Source: Hyphomonadaceae bacterium (GTDB lineage Bacteria > Pseudomonadota > Alphaproteobacteria > Caulobacterales > Aquidulcibacteraceae). Taken from it: a stretch of DNA of 64,000 nucleotides. The translations under genes were made by a program, and so were the position numbers. The notes beneath the pieces were generated by a model. The model made no database searches. It saw nothing but the letters and a program-made list of their open reading frames with translations, and was not told the origin of the DNA. Positions 9,358 through 17,355 of the stretch are shown piece by piece; position 1 is the first letter of the stretch; each line of letters opens with the position of its first letter. The stretch lies in NCBI GenBank assembly GCA_022841905.1, contig JALHQO010000005.1, positions 62,001-126,000 on the forward strand, read 5' to 3'.

Positions 9358-11196
9358 ATGTATTTCGACAAAGAAGAAGACGAACGCGACCCGTTCGAGC
9401 TCTTCGGCGACCAAGGCGAGGACGCCCGCGACGACGCTTCGCTCGAGACGTTCGAAACGGACGTCTCTGAACCCAATTCATTCGAGACGCGGGCTGAAGA
9501 GCCCCAGCTGATCGATCCGCAACGCACGCACAAGGTGAAGACGGGCTTCTCGTGGGCCGGCTTCACCGGCGGTCTGGCCGCACTCGTGTGGGTTGGCGCA
9601 GCGATCGGCGGTCCCCTCTCCTATTATGGCGTCGACGCCGTGATGGCGATGGACCCGGCAATGCAAGCCGGCTTGCTGGCGCTCGCGTTCGGCCCGGCGC
9701 TGCTGTTCTGGGTGTCGGCCTCGGCCGCTGGCGAAGCGCTGAAGGCGCGCCGCCTCGCCGCTGAACTGACGCGCATGGCTCAGCAAGCGCGCTTCCCGAC
9801 GGAAGCGGGCGAGTTGGAAGCGCAGCGCGTTTCCAACGTCGTCAAGAACGAGATCGAGTCGCTGAACGACGCGGTCGCCGCGGCTTTGGATCGCCTGGCC
9901 GAGCTGGAAACCGCCGCTCAGCGCAATGCGCACCTGTTCGGCGAAGCCATCAACGCTTCGCGCGATAATGCGCAACAACTCTCCTACGCCCTGAAGGTCG
10001 AGCGCGACGCCATCGTCGAACTCAACACCGATCTCAAGGGTCAGACGGAAGTGATCGCACATTCGGTCGGCCGCCAAGTCCGCCTGATGCGTGAAGCCTC
10101 CAAGATCGTGAAGACGGAAGTCGACGCGGCTGAAGCGGCGCTGCAATCGCACATGGCCGCGTTCTCTGAATCGGCTTCGGTGATGGGTGAGCGCACGGCT
10201 GACTTCCATCACGCCGCCGACAGCGCCGCCGCTGCAACCGCTTCGCTCAACGGCACGATGACGGAAATGCTGGACGGCCTGGCGCAAGCGACGCGTCTGA
10301 CCGAAACGGCGAAGAAGTCGACCGCCGAAGCTGTGCTGGCCGCCAACGAAACCGCAAGCGCGGTCCGTGAAACGACCCGCACCGCGGTGCAGGAAGCCAA
10401 GCGCGCCGCCCAGCTGATCCGCGCCGAAACGGTTGCGTTGCAGGATATGGCGGCGGAAACGCTGTCGAAGCTGCAAGACGCCGCCACCGCCGCACGCATG
10501 GCCTCGGAAGAGAGCCAAGCCGCCGCGGACTATCACGCCGCCTCGATCGAGAAGCGCCTCGGCGCCCTCGCTTCAGCTGCTGGTACGAAGAAGGCCGCAG
10601 CGCCGCGTCCGGTGGAGCGCCCAGTGGAGCGCGTTGTCGAGCGCAAGCCTGAGCCGGTGCTCGAAGAAGTGACCTCGCTGCATGCGGCGGCTAATGCTGC
10701 TGTCGCACGCGGCGGTTCGCGTGGCCGTGTCGAAGTTGCGGAAACGCAGCCGAAGCGCACCTTCAAGGGCTTCGGTTCGTGGGGCAACTTTATGCCGAAG
10801 CAAGAAGAGGCCACGCCGACCCCGGCCAACGAAAGCGCCTTCGAGCTTGCCGATTTCGGCTCAGCGCCGAGCGTCAACCCGGACTACGAACTGAAGTCGG
10901 GCGCGATCGATCTGGTCATCAATGCTGGTGTCGATCTCGACGAAGTGCTGCAGGCTGGTGATCTGGAACGCATCGCACGCTGCTCACGCGAAGGCGCTAC
11001 CTCGCGCCGTCGCGCGGTGGTGGATGCCGCTCCGGGCGCGGTGACGCGTCTGTCGCGCCATCTGAAGCGCAACGCTGAAGCGCAAATGACCGCGACCGCC
11101 TTCCGCGCGCGCCCCGACCTCGCCAAAAGCGAGCGTAAGGGCGAAGGCTCGGAGCTGGTTCGCGCCTACCTGTTGATCGACGCCGCTCTGGCTTGA
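9358..11196 (+). CDS. Membrane-anchored coiled-coil protein B (paralogue of A)
   Basis: A 612-residue protein starting at ATG 9358 after a GGGAG ribosome site. An acidic N-terminus (1-50) is followed by two hydrophobic segments (about 66-89 and 102-122), a long coiled coil (about 123-400), a charged Pro-rich linker and a C-terminal domain (about 505-612) ending YLLIDAALA. It parallels protein A throughout, e.g. RETT...AKRAA.LIR in the coil and LDEV..(S/G).LERIA(Q/R) with RRRAV in the tail. The coding end overlaps the end of the convergent lipoprotein gene by 31 bp. A scaffold at pole or septum, as for TipN, is the best guess from architecture. Confidence 0.75.
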   Translation: MYFDKEEDERDPFELFGDQGEDARDDASLETFETDVSEPNSFETRAEEPQLIDPQRTHKVKTGFSWAGFTGGLAALVWVGAAIGGPLSYYGVDAVMAMDPAMQAGLLALAFGPALLFWVSASAAGEALKARRLAAELTRMAQQARFPTEAGELEAQRVSNVVKNEIESLNDAVAAALDRLAELETAAQRNAHLFGEAINASRDNAQQLSYALKVERDAIVELNTDLKGQTEVIAHSVGRQVRLMREASKIVKTEVDAAEAALQSHMAAFSESASVMGERTADFHHAADSAAAATASLNGTMTEMLDGLAQATRLTETAKKSTAEAVLAANETASAVRETTRTAVQEAKRAAQLIRAETVALQDMAAETLSKLQDAATAARMASEESQAAADYHAASIEKRLGALASAAGTKKAAAPRPVERPVERVVERKPEPVLEEVTSLHAAANAAVARGGSRGRVEVAETQPKRTFKGFGSWGNFMPKQEEATPTPANESAFELADFGSAPSVNPDYELKSGAIDLVINAGVDLDEVLQAGDLERIARCSREGATSRRRAVVDAAPGAVTRLSRHLKRNAEAQMTATAFRARPDLAKSERKGEGSELVRAYLLIDAALA

Positions 11197-11813
11197 TCAT
11201 CCTCGGCGTCGCTCGCTTGCGCGAGCGCCGCTGCATCTGCTGCAAACATCCCAATGCGCGCGCTGCCTTCACGGGCGGCGCGCGCAAGCGCGTTGGAGGC
11301 GATGGATGACGAGCGATCCGAAACCGGCGCCTCAGCCGTGATGATCTCCGACGCGATGATGCGCCGGCCTTGCGCGACCAAGCGCACTTCAGCGGTGAAG
11401 CGCGCCGTCATCGTCTCTTCGCGGACCTCGAAATCGAGCACTTCCCAGCGGATTTCATAATCGGCGCGGGCTTCGCCGCTGCGCGTGGCGGCGCGGAAGC
11501 GGCCTTGGCGGATCATAGTCTCGACCAGCATTTGCTGTAGCGAGTCCGCCGCGCGGCCCGACCAGGCGCTGTCATCGACATAAGCGATGGTGTCGCCCGT
11601 TCGCCAGATCAGGTCTTGGCCGAGAAACGAGCGCTCGCCCCCCGGCGCGGAGACGCCGATGACCGCGTCGATCGGCGCGCCCGGCAAGCGCTGGACGCTT
11701 TGCGCTTCCAACACGTGCGTGCGTGGCGGCGGCGGCGGCTCCGGCAGGAGCGTGATGCAGCCGCCGAGCGCGAGCAGCGGCACGAGGATGGGCAGAAGCA
11801 AAACTTTACGCAT
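11166..11813 (-). CDS. ABC transport auxiliary lipoprotein (PqiC/YmbA-like)
   Basis: A 215-residue lipoprotein with a signal peptide and lipobox LALGGC, a Pro-rich linker and a domain typical of the ABC-transport auxiliary family that works with MCE proteins. It is the last gene of the leftward Mla operon. Its ATG overlaps the TGA of the MlaD gene by one base (TGATG), implying translational coupling. It probably sits on the periplasmic side of the outer membrane and links the MlaD ring to it. Its 3' end runs 31 bp into the convergent coiled-coil gene. Confidence 0.85.
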   Translation of the reverse strand: MRKVLLLPILVPLLALGGCITLLPEPPPPPRTHVLEAQSVQRLPGAPIDAVIGVSAPGGERSFLGQDLIWRTGDTIAYVDDSAWSGRAADSLQQMLVETMIRQGRFRAATRSGEARADYEIRWEVLDFEVREETMTARFTAEVRLVAQGRRIIASEIITAEAPVSDRSSSIASNALARAAREGSARIGMFAADAAALAQASDAEDDQARAASINR

Positions 11814-12661
11814 CAGTCACGCAGCTCCACTGTGGGCCGCGGCGCACGCGGCGTGAGAACGGACGGGCTTTCTTCGAGATTTGCGGCGACGCGGTTGATC
11901 GAAGCTGCGGCGCGGCGGATTTCTTCGGCCGCCAGCGCAAGCTCCGGCAACGTCTCGCCACCGGCGACGGAAGCGGCGTTGCTCACTTCGTCAAGCACCT
12001 CGTCCAGTTCGGAGAGATCGCCCTGCATCTGACGCGCAAGCGCTGCGATGTCGCGCGCGGCGAGGCCAGATTGGGTAATGACGCCGTTGGAATCCGCGAG
12101 TTGCGTCGAGACGGTTTCCAGGTTTTCGATGATGCGCGTGACGCGCTGAATGTTTTCATCGGTCAGCAGATCGCGCACCGCCGCCATCGCTTCGCTGGCG
12201 CGCAGCGCGATATCTTCGGAGCGTGCGAGCAGCGCATCGACCTGGCTGCCGCGACCGACAATGCGCGGCAACGGGCCACCGAACGAACCGCGCAGCAATT
12301 CCGCAGTCGGCCCGCCAGGCGTGAGCTGGATTAGCGTGACGCCAGTCAAGCCGATCGGCTCGAGCTGGGCGGTGGAGTCTTCCTTCACCGGCACTTCAGC
12401 CGAGACACGAATGCGGGCGATGACGCGGTTGGTGTTTTCCGGATCGATGCGCAGCTGCTGCACTTCGCCGACCTTGATGCCGTTGAAGCGCACCTCGCCG
12501 CCTTCCATGAGGCCGCGAACGGGCTCATCGAAGATGACGTCGTAATCATTGAAGCCGCGGCGGAATGAGCCTGACGACATCCACAGCGCGAACATCATGA
12601 TGAGTATGACGCCGGCCACAGTGGCCGCGCCGATCAGCACGTAATTGGCTTTCGTTTCCAT
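11813..12661 (-). CDS. mlaD: MCE-family substrate-binding protein MlaD
   Basis: A 282-residue protein from ATG 12661. One N-terminal membrane helix (about 6-28) is followed by the MCE/MlaD domain (about 40-120: NDYDVIFDEPVRGLMEGGEVRFNGIKVGEV) and a helical C-terminal region. MlaD-type proteins form hexameric periplasmic rings that carry lipid between the MlaFE transporter and outer-membrane partners. A longer open frame to 13453 exists only because the frame stays open through the overlying ATPase gene and was discarded. It lies 2 bp after the ATPase gene. Confidence 0.92.
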   Translation of the reverse strand: METKANYVLIGAATVAGVILIMMFALWMSSGSFRRGFNDYDVIFDEPVRGLMEGGEVRFNGIKVGEVQQLRIDPENTNRVIARIRVSAEVPVKEDSTAQLEPIGLTGVTLIQLTPGGPTAELLRGSFGGPLPRIVGRGSQVDALLARSEDIALRASEAMAAVRDLLTDENIQRVTRIIENLETVSTQLADSNGVITQSGLAARDIAALARQMQGDLSELDEVLDEVSNAASVAGGETLPELALAAEEIRRAAASINRVAANLEESPSVLTPRAPRPTVELRD

Positions 12662-12663
12662 GC

Positions 12664-13416
12664 CTAACCTCCCGCCGCGCCGCGCCCGGCTGCGCGGCCG
12701 CGCGGTCCTGAAAAGTAATCTTTCACCCAGCCATCGGCGTCCGCGGTGATTTCCGGGATGGTGCCGAGGGCCGCAACTTTGCCTTTGTAGAGAACGGCGA
12801 CGCGGTCGCAGATGGCGTGCAGCGTGTCGAGATCGTGCGTGACCAGGAACACGGTAAGCCCCAGCGAGCGCGCAAGTTCCTCCGTCATGCGATCGAATTT
12901 CTCCGCCGAGATCGGATCGAGGCCGGCGGTGGGTTCGTCGAGGAAGAGGAGTTCCGGATCGAGCGCCAGCGCGCGTGCGACGGCGGCGCGCTTGCGCATG
13001 CCGCCCGAAATTTGAGACGGGCGCTTGTGATGCGACTCCGCATCGAGGCCCGCCATCGAGAGCTTCAAGCTGGCGATTTCGCTGCGCAGGTCGGCCGAGA
13101 TGTGCGTGTGCTCGCGCAACGGCGCTTCGACGTTTTCGAGCACCGTCAGCGTCGAAAACAGCGCGCCGTCCTGAAACATCACGCCCATGGAGGGCGTGCG
13201 GCCTTCTGCGTCGGCGTTGGGAAACGCGATCTCCCCTGCCGTCGGCGGATCGAGGCCGACTATCTCGCGCAGCAACACCGATTTGCCGCAGCCCGACGGC
13301 CCGACGACGCCGAGGATTTCGCCGCGGCGCACGTCGAGGTCGAGACCGTTGTGCACGGTCTGCTTGCCGAAGCGGGTGACGAGGCCCCGCACGCGAATGG
13401 CGATGTCCTCGCTCAA
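12664..13416 (-). CDS. mlaF: Lipid-transport ABC ATPase MlaF
   Basis: A 250-residue ABC ATPase with Walker A GPSGCGKS, Q-loop MFQDGALF, signature SGGMRKRAA, Walker B LLFLDEP and H-loop VTHD. The FQDGALF form is typical of MlaF-type importers/exporters. It overlaps the permease gene by the ATGA tetranucleotide, so the two are translationally coupled. It energises lipid movement by MlaE at the inner membrane. Confidence 0.93.
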   Translation of the reverse strand: MSEDIAIRVRGLVTRFGKQTVHNGLDLDVRRGEILGVVGPSGCGKSVLLREIVGLDPPTAGEIAFPNADAEGRTPSMGVMFQDGALFSTLTVLENVEAPLREHTHISADLRSEIASLKLSMAGLDAESHHKRPSQISGGMRKRAAVARALALDPELLFLDEPTAGLDPISAEKFDRMTEELARSLGLTVFLVTHDLDTLHAICDRVAVLYKGKVAALGTIPEITADADGWVKDYFSGPRGRAAGRGAAGG

Positions 13417-14543
13417 ATGTCGAGCTCCAAGAACCAGAGCGCAAAACCCGCATCGAGCAGAATGACCATGAAGATCGCTTGCACGACCGACGAGGTCACG
13501 CGCTGACCGAGCGAGCCGACATCGCCGCCGACGGCGAGGCCCTGCCGGCAGCCGATAATGGCAAGTACCAGCGCAAACGCCGGCGCCTTCGACATGCCGA
13601 CCCAGAAGTGCTGCGCCGGCACCACTTCCGAAACGCGCGCAAAGAACATGGCCGGGCTGATGCCGAGTTCAGCCCACGCCACCATCACGCCGCCGAACAT
13701 GCCGGCCATCATTGCACCGAAGGTGAGGATCGGCGTCATGATCAACATGGCGAGCACGCGCGGCACCACCAAGGCTTCCATCGGATCGATGCCGATGACG
13801 CGCATGGCGTCGATTTCCTGGCGCATCTTCATCGCGCCGATCTCGGCGGTGAAGGCGCTATTGGTGCGGCCTGCCAGCAACACAGCGGTGATGACGACGC
13901 CAAACTCCCGCAGCACGGAGAAGACGACCAGTTCAACGGTGAACACCGACGCGCCGAAATCGCCGAGGATGCGCGCGCCGAGATAAGCGACGACCATGCC
14001 GATGAAAAACGAAAGCAGCGCCACGATCGGCAGGGCGTTGAGGCCGGCCGTCTCCATGATGTGAACGATGGAGGTCCAGCGCAGACGCTTTGGATTGACG
14101 AGCACGCGACCGAGGACGACGAGCGTCTCGCCGAAGAAGCCAACGGTCGCGATAATCTCCTCGCCGATATCGCCCATGACGCGGCCGACGCGATCGAAGA
14201 AACCCATCAAGCCAGGTTCGCCGTGCGGCTTGCTGGCGGGCGCGACCGCAGACTTGCGCGCAGCGGCGAGCAATTGCATCGCGGTGTCGTGCTTGCCGCG
14301 AATGGCGATGCGGGCTTTGTCGCCCGCGCTGTCGCGGAAGGTGCGGTCGACCAGATAGGCGCCGGCGACATCGATGCGCCCAAGCTCGGCGACATCAACG
14401 ACCGAACCGGGTTTCAGCCGCTCGGTGATATCGCGCAGGTCCGCTTCCAGGGCGGCGATGGTGTCCACCGTCCAGTCCCCGCGCAGCGCCAAAACCGGCG
14501 CCTCCGCGTCATCGCGAAACTCGAATGCGGCCGTAGCGGCCAT
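13413..14543 (-). CDS. mlaE: MlaE lipid permease with N-terminal STAS domain
   Basis: A 376-residue protein. Residues ~5-100 form a STAS-like domain (VVDVAELGRIDVAGAYLVDR), the role carried by separate MlaB in E. coli. Residues ~115-376 are the MlaE permease with several membrane helices and the conserved cytoplasmic segment GAMKMRQEIDAMRVIGIDPME. It is the first gene of the operon mlaE-mlaF-mlaD-lipoprotein, which maintains outer-membrane lipid asymmetry or moves phospholipid between membranes. The STAS fusion makes a separate MlaB unnecessary. Confidence 0.93.
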   Translation of the reverse strand: MAATAAFEFRDDAEAPVLALRGDWTVDTIAALEADLRDITERLKPGSVVDVAELGRIDVAGAYLVDRTFRDSAGDKARIAIRGKHDTAMQLLAAARKSAVAPASKPHGEPGLMGFFDRVGRVMGDIGEEIIATVGFFGETLVVLGRVLVNPKRLRWTSIVHIMETAGLNALPIVALLSFFIGMVVAYLGARILGDFGASVFTVELVVFSVLREFGVVITAVLLAGRTNSAFTAEIGAMKMRQEIDAMRVIGIDPMEALVVPRVLAMLIMTPILTFGAMMAGMFGGVMVAWAELGISPAMFFARVSEVVPAQHFWVGMSKAPAFALVLAIIGCRQGLAVGGDVGSLGQRVTSSVVQAIFMVILLDAGFALWFLELDI

Positions 14544-14657
14544 GAAATCAGCGCCCCTTGAGCTTTCTGCCCGTTCACCAATAAGCGCTAACAGGAAAGA
14601 TTAGGCAAAGAATGGCCGTCTTTTCAGGGCCCAAGGTTCCCGCAGCAGGCGAATTCG

Positions 14658-15866
14658 TTAACGCAATCTTGCCTGCGGCGTGCGCGGTCGCGGCTCGAGT
14701 AACATGAGCGCAAGCATTCCACCCGCCGCCGCAATAATTGCCATGGCCCAATAGCCTTGCGCGCCGGCAGCGTCGTAGAGCGCACCCGAGAGAAGCGTCG
14801 AGGCGCCCATTAAGATCCCGCCCGAAAGCGCGGCATAAAGAGTTTGGCCCATCGCGGCGGACTGTTCCGGCGTATCGCGGAACAAGAGACGCATGGCGCC
14901 GACATGGGCCGCGGCGAAGCTCAGCGCATGCGTCGCCTGCAGCGGCCAAAGCACCCAGCCAACCGGCGCAAAGCCCATGCACGCCCAGCGGCCAACAGCG
15001 CCGGCCGCGCCAACGAGAATCAAAGCTTCCGGCGACATGCGCTTTTCGATCACCGGCAGGCTCAACAAGAACGCAACTTCAACAGCCACGCCAAACGCCC
15101 ACAGCACGCCGACGACATCAGCCGGCAGCCCCTGTGCGCGCCAAACCAAGGTCGAGAAGCCATAATAGAAGGCGTGCGCGCTCTGGATGAGGCCGCAGGC
15201 GAAGATGAGGATGAGAAAACGCCGGTTGCGCAATAGCGCGACCATGCCGCCAGTGCGCGTGGGTGCGTGCGCGAGCGCGGGCGGCGGCGGATCGCGTTGC
15301 AGGCCGAACGCGGATGACGCGATGACAGTCGCTAGCCCGCACAGCACCCAGATCACGACAGCGCCGACGCCGAAGCGCGCGACGATGACGCCGCCCGCGA
15401 TGTTGGCGATGATGAAGGCGATGGAGCCGATCGCGCGCGCGACGCCGTAATTGATTTTGCCGGTCTGTGTGGCGCGCAGCGTGGCGGCTTCTATCAGCGG
15501 CGTCAGCGCTTGTGTCAGCGACAGCGCGACGAAGCCGAGCGCCAGCAACGGCCAAAACCCTTGAGCCAACAGAAAGAAGGCGGCGTACGCAACCAACGCG
15601 GCGGCGGCGACGAGCTTCAGCGGCGCCGAACGGTCTGATGCGCTATCGGCCCACGCGGCGATGGCGGGGCCGGTGAAGATGCGGGCGATCTGCGCCAGCG
15701 ACAGCACGGCGCCGATCTCGGCGCCCGAAAGCCCGCGCTCGACCTCGAGCCAGCGCGGCAGAAACACCAGGATCACGCCGGTGGTGCCGAACAGGCACGA
15801 CATGACGAGCGTCACCCGCGCCGCGCGCGTGGCGAAAAGGCTCGGTGCGGCGGATTCGGGGTTCAC
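14658..15866 (-). CDS. MFS transporter (HcaT/LacY-like group)
   Basis: A 402-residue major facilitator protein with about 12 hydrophobic segments. The pattern (LFGTTGVILVFLPRWLEVERGLSGAEIGAVLS at the first loop, AIAAWADSASDR in the loop 2-3 position) resembles the MFS_1-like family that includes the 3-phenylpropionate transporter HcaT. Substrate unknown. It is divergent from the iminopeptidase gene, with the shared promoter region at 15867-15948. Confidence 0.82.
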   Translation of the reverse strand: MNPESAAPSLFATRAARVTLVMSCLFGTTGVILVFLPRWLEVERGLSGAEIGAVLSLAQIARIFTGPAIAAWADSASDRSAPLKLVAAAALVAYAAFFLLAQGFWPLLALGFVALSLTQALTPLIEAATLRATQTGKINYGVARAIGSIAFIIANIAGGVIVARFGVGAVVIWVLCGLATVIASSAFGLQRDPPPPALAHAPTRTGGMVALLRNRRFLILIFACGLIQSAHAFYYGFSTLVWRAQGLPADVVGVLWAFGVAVEVAFLLSLPVIEKRMSPEALILVGAAGAVGRWACMGFAPVGWVLWPLQATHALSFAAAHVGAMRLLFRDTPEQSAAMGQTLYAALSGGILMGASTLLSGALYDAAGAQGYWAMAIIAAAGGMLALMLLEPRPRTPQARLR

Positions 15867-15948
15867 TCCATGGCGCTAGCACTCCGCGCGCAGAAACGGG
15901 AGGCCCCTCGCCTTGCTCTCGGCGCCGCCGCCGCGTACCCAAGCGGAC

Positions 15949-16932
15949 ATGTACGGACAAGCGCACCCGCCCCGCCGCGACCTCTATCCCGCGATCGAAG
16001 CGTCACAGACCGAGATGCTGAAGGTCTCCGACCTGCACACGATTTATGCCGAGCAGAGCGGCGATTTGCGTGGCCGGCCGGTGGTGGCGCTGCATGGCGG
16101 CCCGGGCGGCGGGCTATCGCCGGAGATGCGCCGCTTCTTCGATCCGCGCCGCTATCGGATCGTGATGATGGATCAGCGCGGCTGCGGCCGCTCGACGCCG
16201 CACGCGGAGCTGCGCGAAAACACGACGTGGGATTTGGTCGCCGATATCGAGCGCGTGCGCGAAAAGCTTGGCATCGATAAGTGGCTGGTGTTCGGCGGCT
16301 CGTGGGGCTCGACGCTGGCGCTGGCTTATGCGGCCAAGCATCCCGAGCGCGTCGCAGGTTTGGTGCTGCGCGGCATCTTCTTGTTGCGCAAGAGCGAGAT
16401 CGACTGGTTTTACCAAGACGGCGCGAGCCACGTGTATCCGGATGCGTTCGCACGCTATGTCAGCGGCATTCCCGAAGCGGAGCGCGGCGATCTGCTGAAG
16501 GCGTTTCATACGCGGCTGATGTCCGACCATTGGGACACGCGGCTGCGCGCGGCGCGGGCGTGGGCGCGCTGGGAGGGTGAAACGATCTCCATCGCCGGCC
16601 CAAGCGCGCTGCCGTCGCGCTTCAACGAGGATCGCTTCGTGGAAGCGTTTGCGCGCATCGAGAGCCACTATTTCGTCAATGGCGGCTTCTTCGAGCGCGA
16701 TGGCTGGCTGTTGGAGCAAGCCCCGCGCCTCCGCCACATCCCCTGCCGCATCGCACAAGGCCGTTACGACATGTGCACGCCAATGCGCAGCGCCTGGGAT
16801 TTAAAGCAAGCCTGGCCGGAAGCGGAGTTGGAGATCATCCACGATGCTGGCCATAGCTCGCTGGAGCCCGGCATCGTCGATGCGCTCATTCGCGCGACCG
16901 ATTGGATGGCGGATAAAGCCCTTTGGGACTAG
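15949..16932 (+). CDS. pip: Prolyl iminopeptidase (proline aminopeptidase)
   Basis: An alpha/beta-hydrolase that removes N-terminal proline from peptides (S33 family). HGGPGGG forms the oxyanion region, GGSWGS holds the nucleophile Ser, GRYDMCTP gives the Asp and DAGHS the His. The length from ATG 15949 is 327 residues, normal for the family. A TTG at 15913 with a good GGGAGG ribosome site would add 12 residues and could be the real start. The stop TAG (16930-16932) lies inside the GGGACTAGG repeat that precedes the four-helix-bundle gene. Confidence 0.9.
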   Translation: MYGQAHPPRRDLYPAIEASQTEMLKVSDLHTIYAEQSGDLRGRPVVALHGGPGGGLSPEMRRFFDPRRYRIVMMDQRGCGRSTPHAELRENTTWDLVADIERVREKLGIDKWLVFGGSWGSTLALAYAAKHPERVAGLVLRGIFLLRKSEIDWFYQDGASHVYPDAFARYVSGIPEAERGDLLKAFHTRLMSDHWDTRLRAARAWARWEGETISIAGPSALPSRFNEDRFVEAFARIESHYFVNGGFFERDGWLLEQAPRLRHIPCRIAQGRYDMCTPMRSAWDLKQAWPEAELEIIHDAGHSSLEPGIVDALIRATDWMADKALWD

Positions 16933-16944
16933 GTACGCGGGACT
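16926..16944. repeat. Left G-rich repeat flanking the four-helix-bundle gene
   Basis: A short G-run stretch containing GGGACTAGG and GCGGGAC spans the iminopeptidase stop codon and the 12-nt gap to the next gene. Its units reappear in inverted orientation on the other side of the four-helix-bundle gene (GTCCCTAGTCCC and GTCCCGC at about 17326-17353). Confidence 0.5.
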
Positions 16945-17313
16945 TTGGTGTCTCTGGCGGATCACAAGCGGTTGGATGTTTGGGTCAAGAGCATGGACCT
17001 TGCGGTGGCGGTCTATGGCGCCGCGAAGCGAATGCCGAAGCAGGAGGAATACCGCCTGACCGCTCAAATGATCCGTGCCGCGATCTCAGTGCCCGCAAAC
17101 ATTGCCGAAGGCCATACCCGCGCGACCCGAAAAGACTTCGCTCACTTCGTGAGCATCGCCCGAGGCTCAAACGCCGAACTCGAAACGCTCTTTCTCTTGG
17201 CGGAGCGAACGGAGCTTCTGCCGGCGGACGTCACTCAGCCCTTAATCGCAAAGTCCGATGAGATCGCTCGCATGCTGAACAAACTTCATGCTCGTTTGCG
17301 CGCAACGACCTGA
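16945..17313 (+). CDS. Four-helix-bundle protein (S23/IVP family)
   Basis: A 122-residue helical protein matching the family first found in 23S rRNA intervening sequences: RLDVWVKSMDLAVAVY, then IRAAISVPANIAEGHTR, then FVSIARGSNAELETLFLLA. A TTG at 16945 or GTG at 16948 is the start; no ATG is available. The family is related to Avd of diversity-generating retroelements, but there is no reverse transcriptase here. No enzyme activity is known for the family. The gene is wedged between pip and the convergent rodA and is bounded by G/C-run repeats, suggesting it moved as a unit. Confidence 0.85.
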   Translation: MVSLADHKRLDVWVKSMDLAVAVYGAAKRMPKQEEYRLTAQMIRAAISVPANIAEGHTRATRKDFAHFVSIARGSNAELETLFLLAERTELLPADVTQPLIAKSDEIARMLNKLHARLRATT

Positions 17314-17323
17314 AGAATCATCC

Positions 17324-17353
17324 TCGTCCCTAGTCCCCCATCCCTCGTCCCGC
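17324..17353. repeat. Right C-run repeat with G-quadruplex pattern
   Basis: Four C-runs (CCC 17328, CCCCC 17335, CCC 17342, CCC 17349) are separated by 4, 2 and 4 nt, so the minus strand fits the canonical G3N1-7 quadruplex rule. Units CCCTAGTCCC and CTCGTCCC are inverted versions of the repeat at 16926. It lies between the stops of the four-helix-bundle gene and rodA. Confidence 0.65.
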
Positions 17354-17355
17354 AC

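Noticed and set aside
11813-13453. A 546-residue frame covering the MlaF and MlaD region
   Set aside because: Its N-terminal half is an Arg-rich out-of-frame shadow of the intact ABC ATPase gene; only the part from ATG 12661 is real MlaD.
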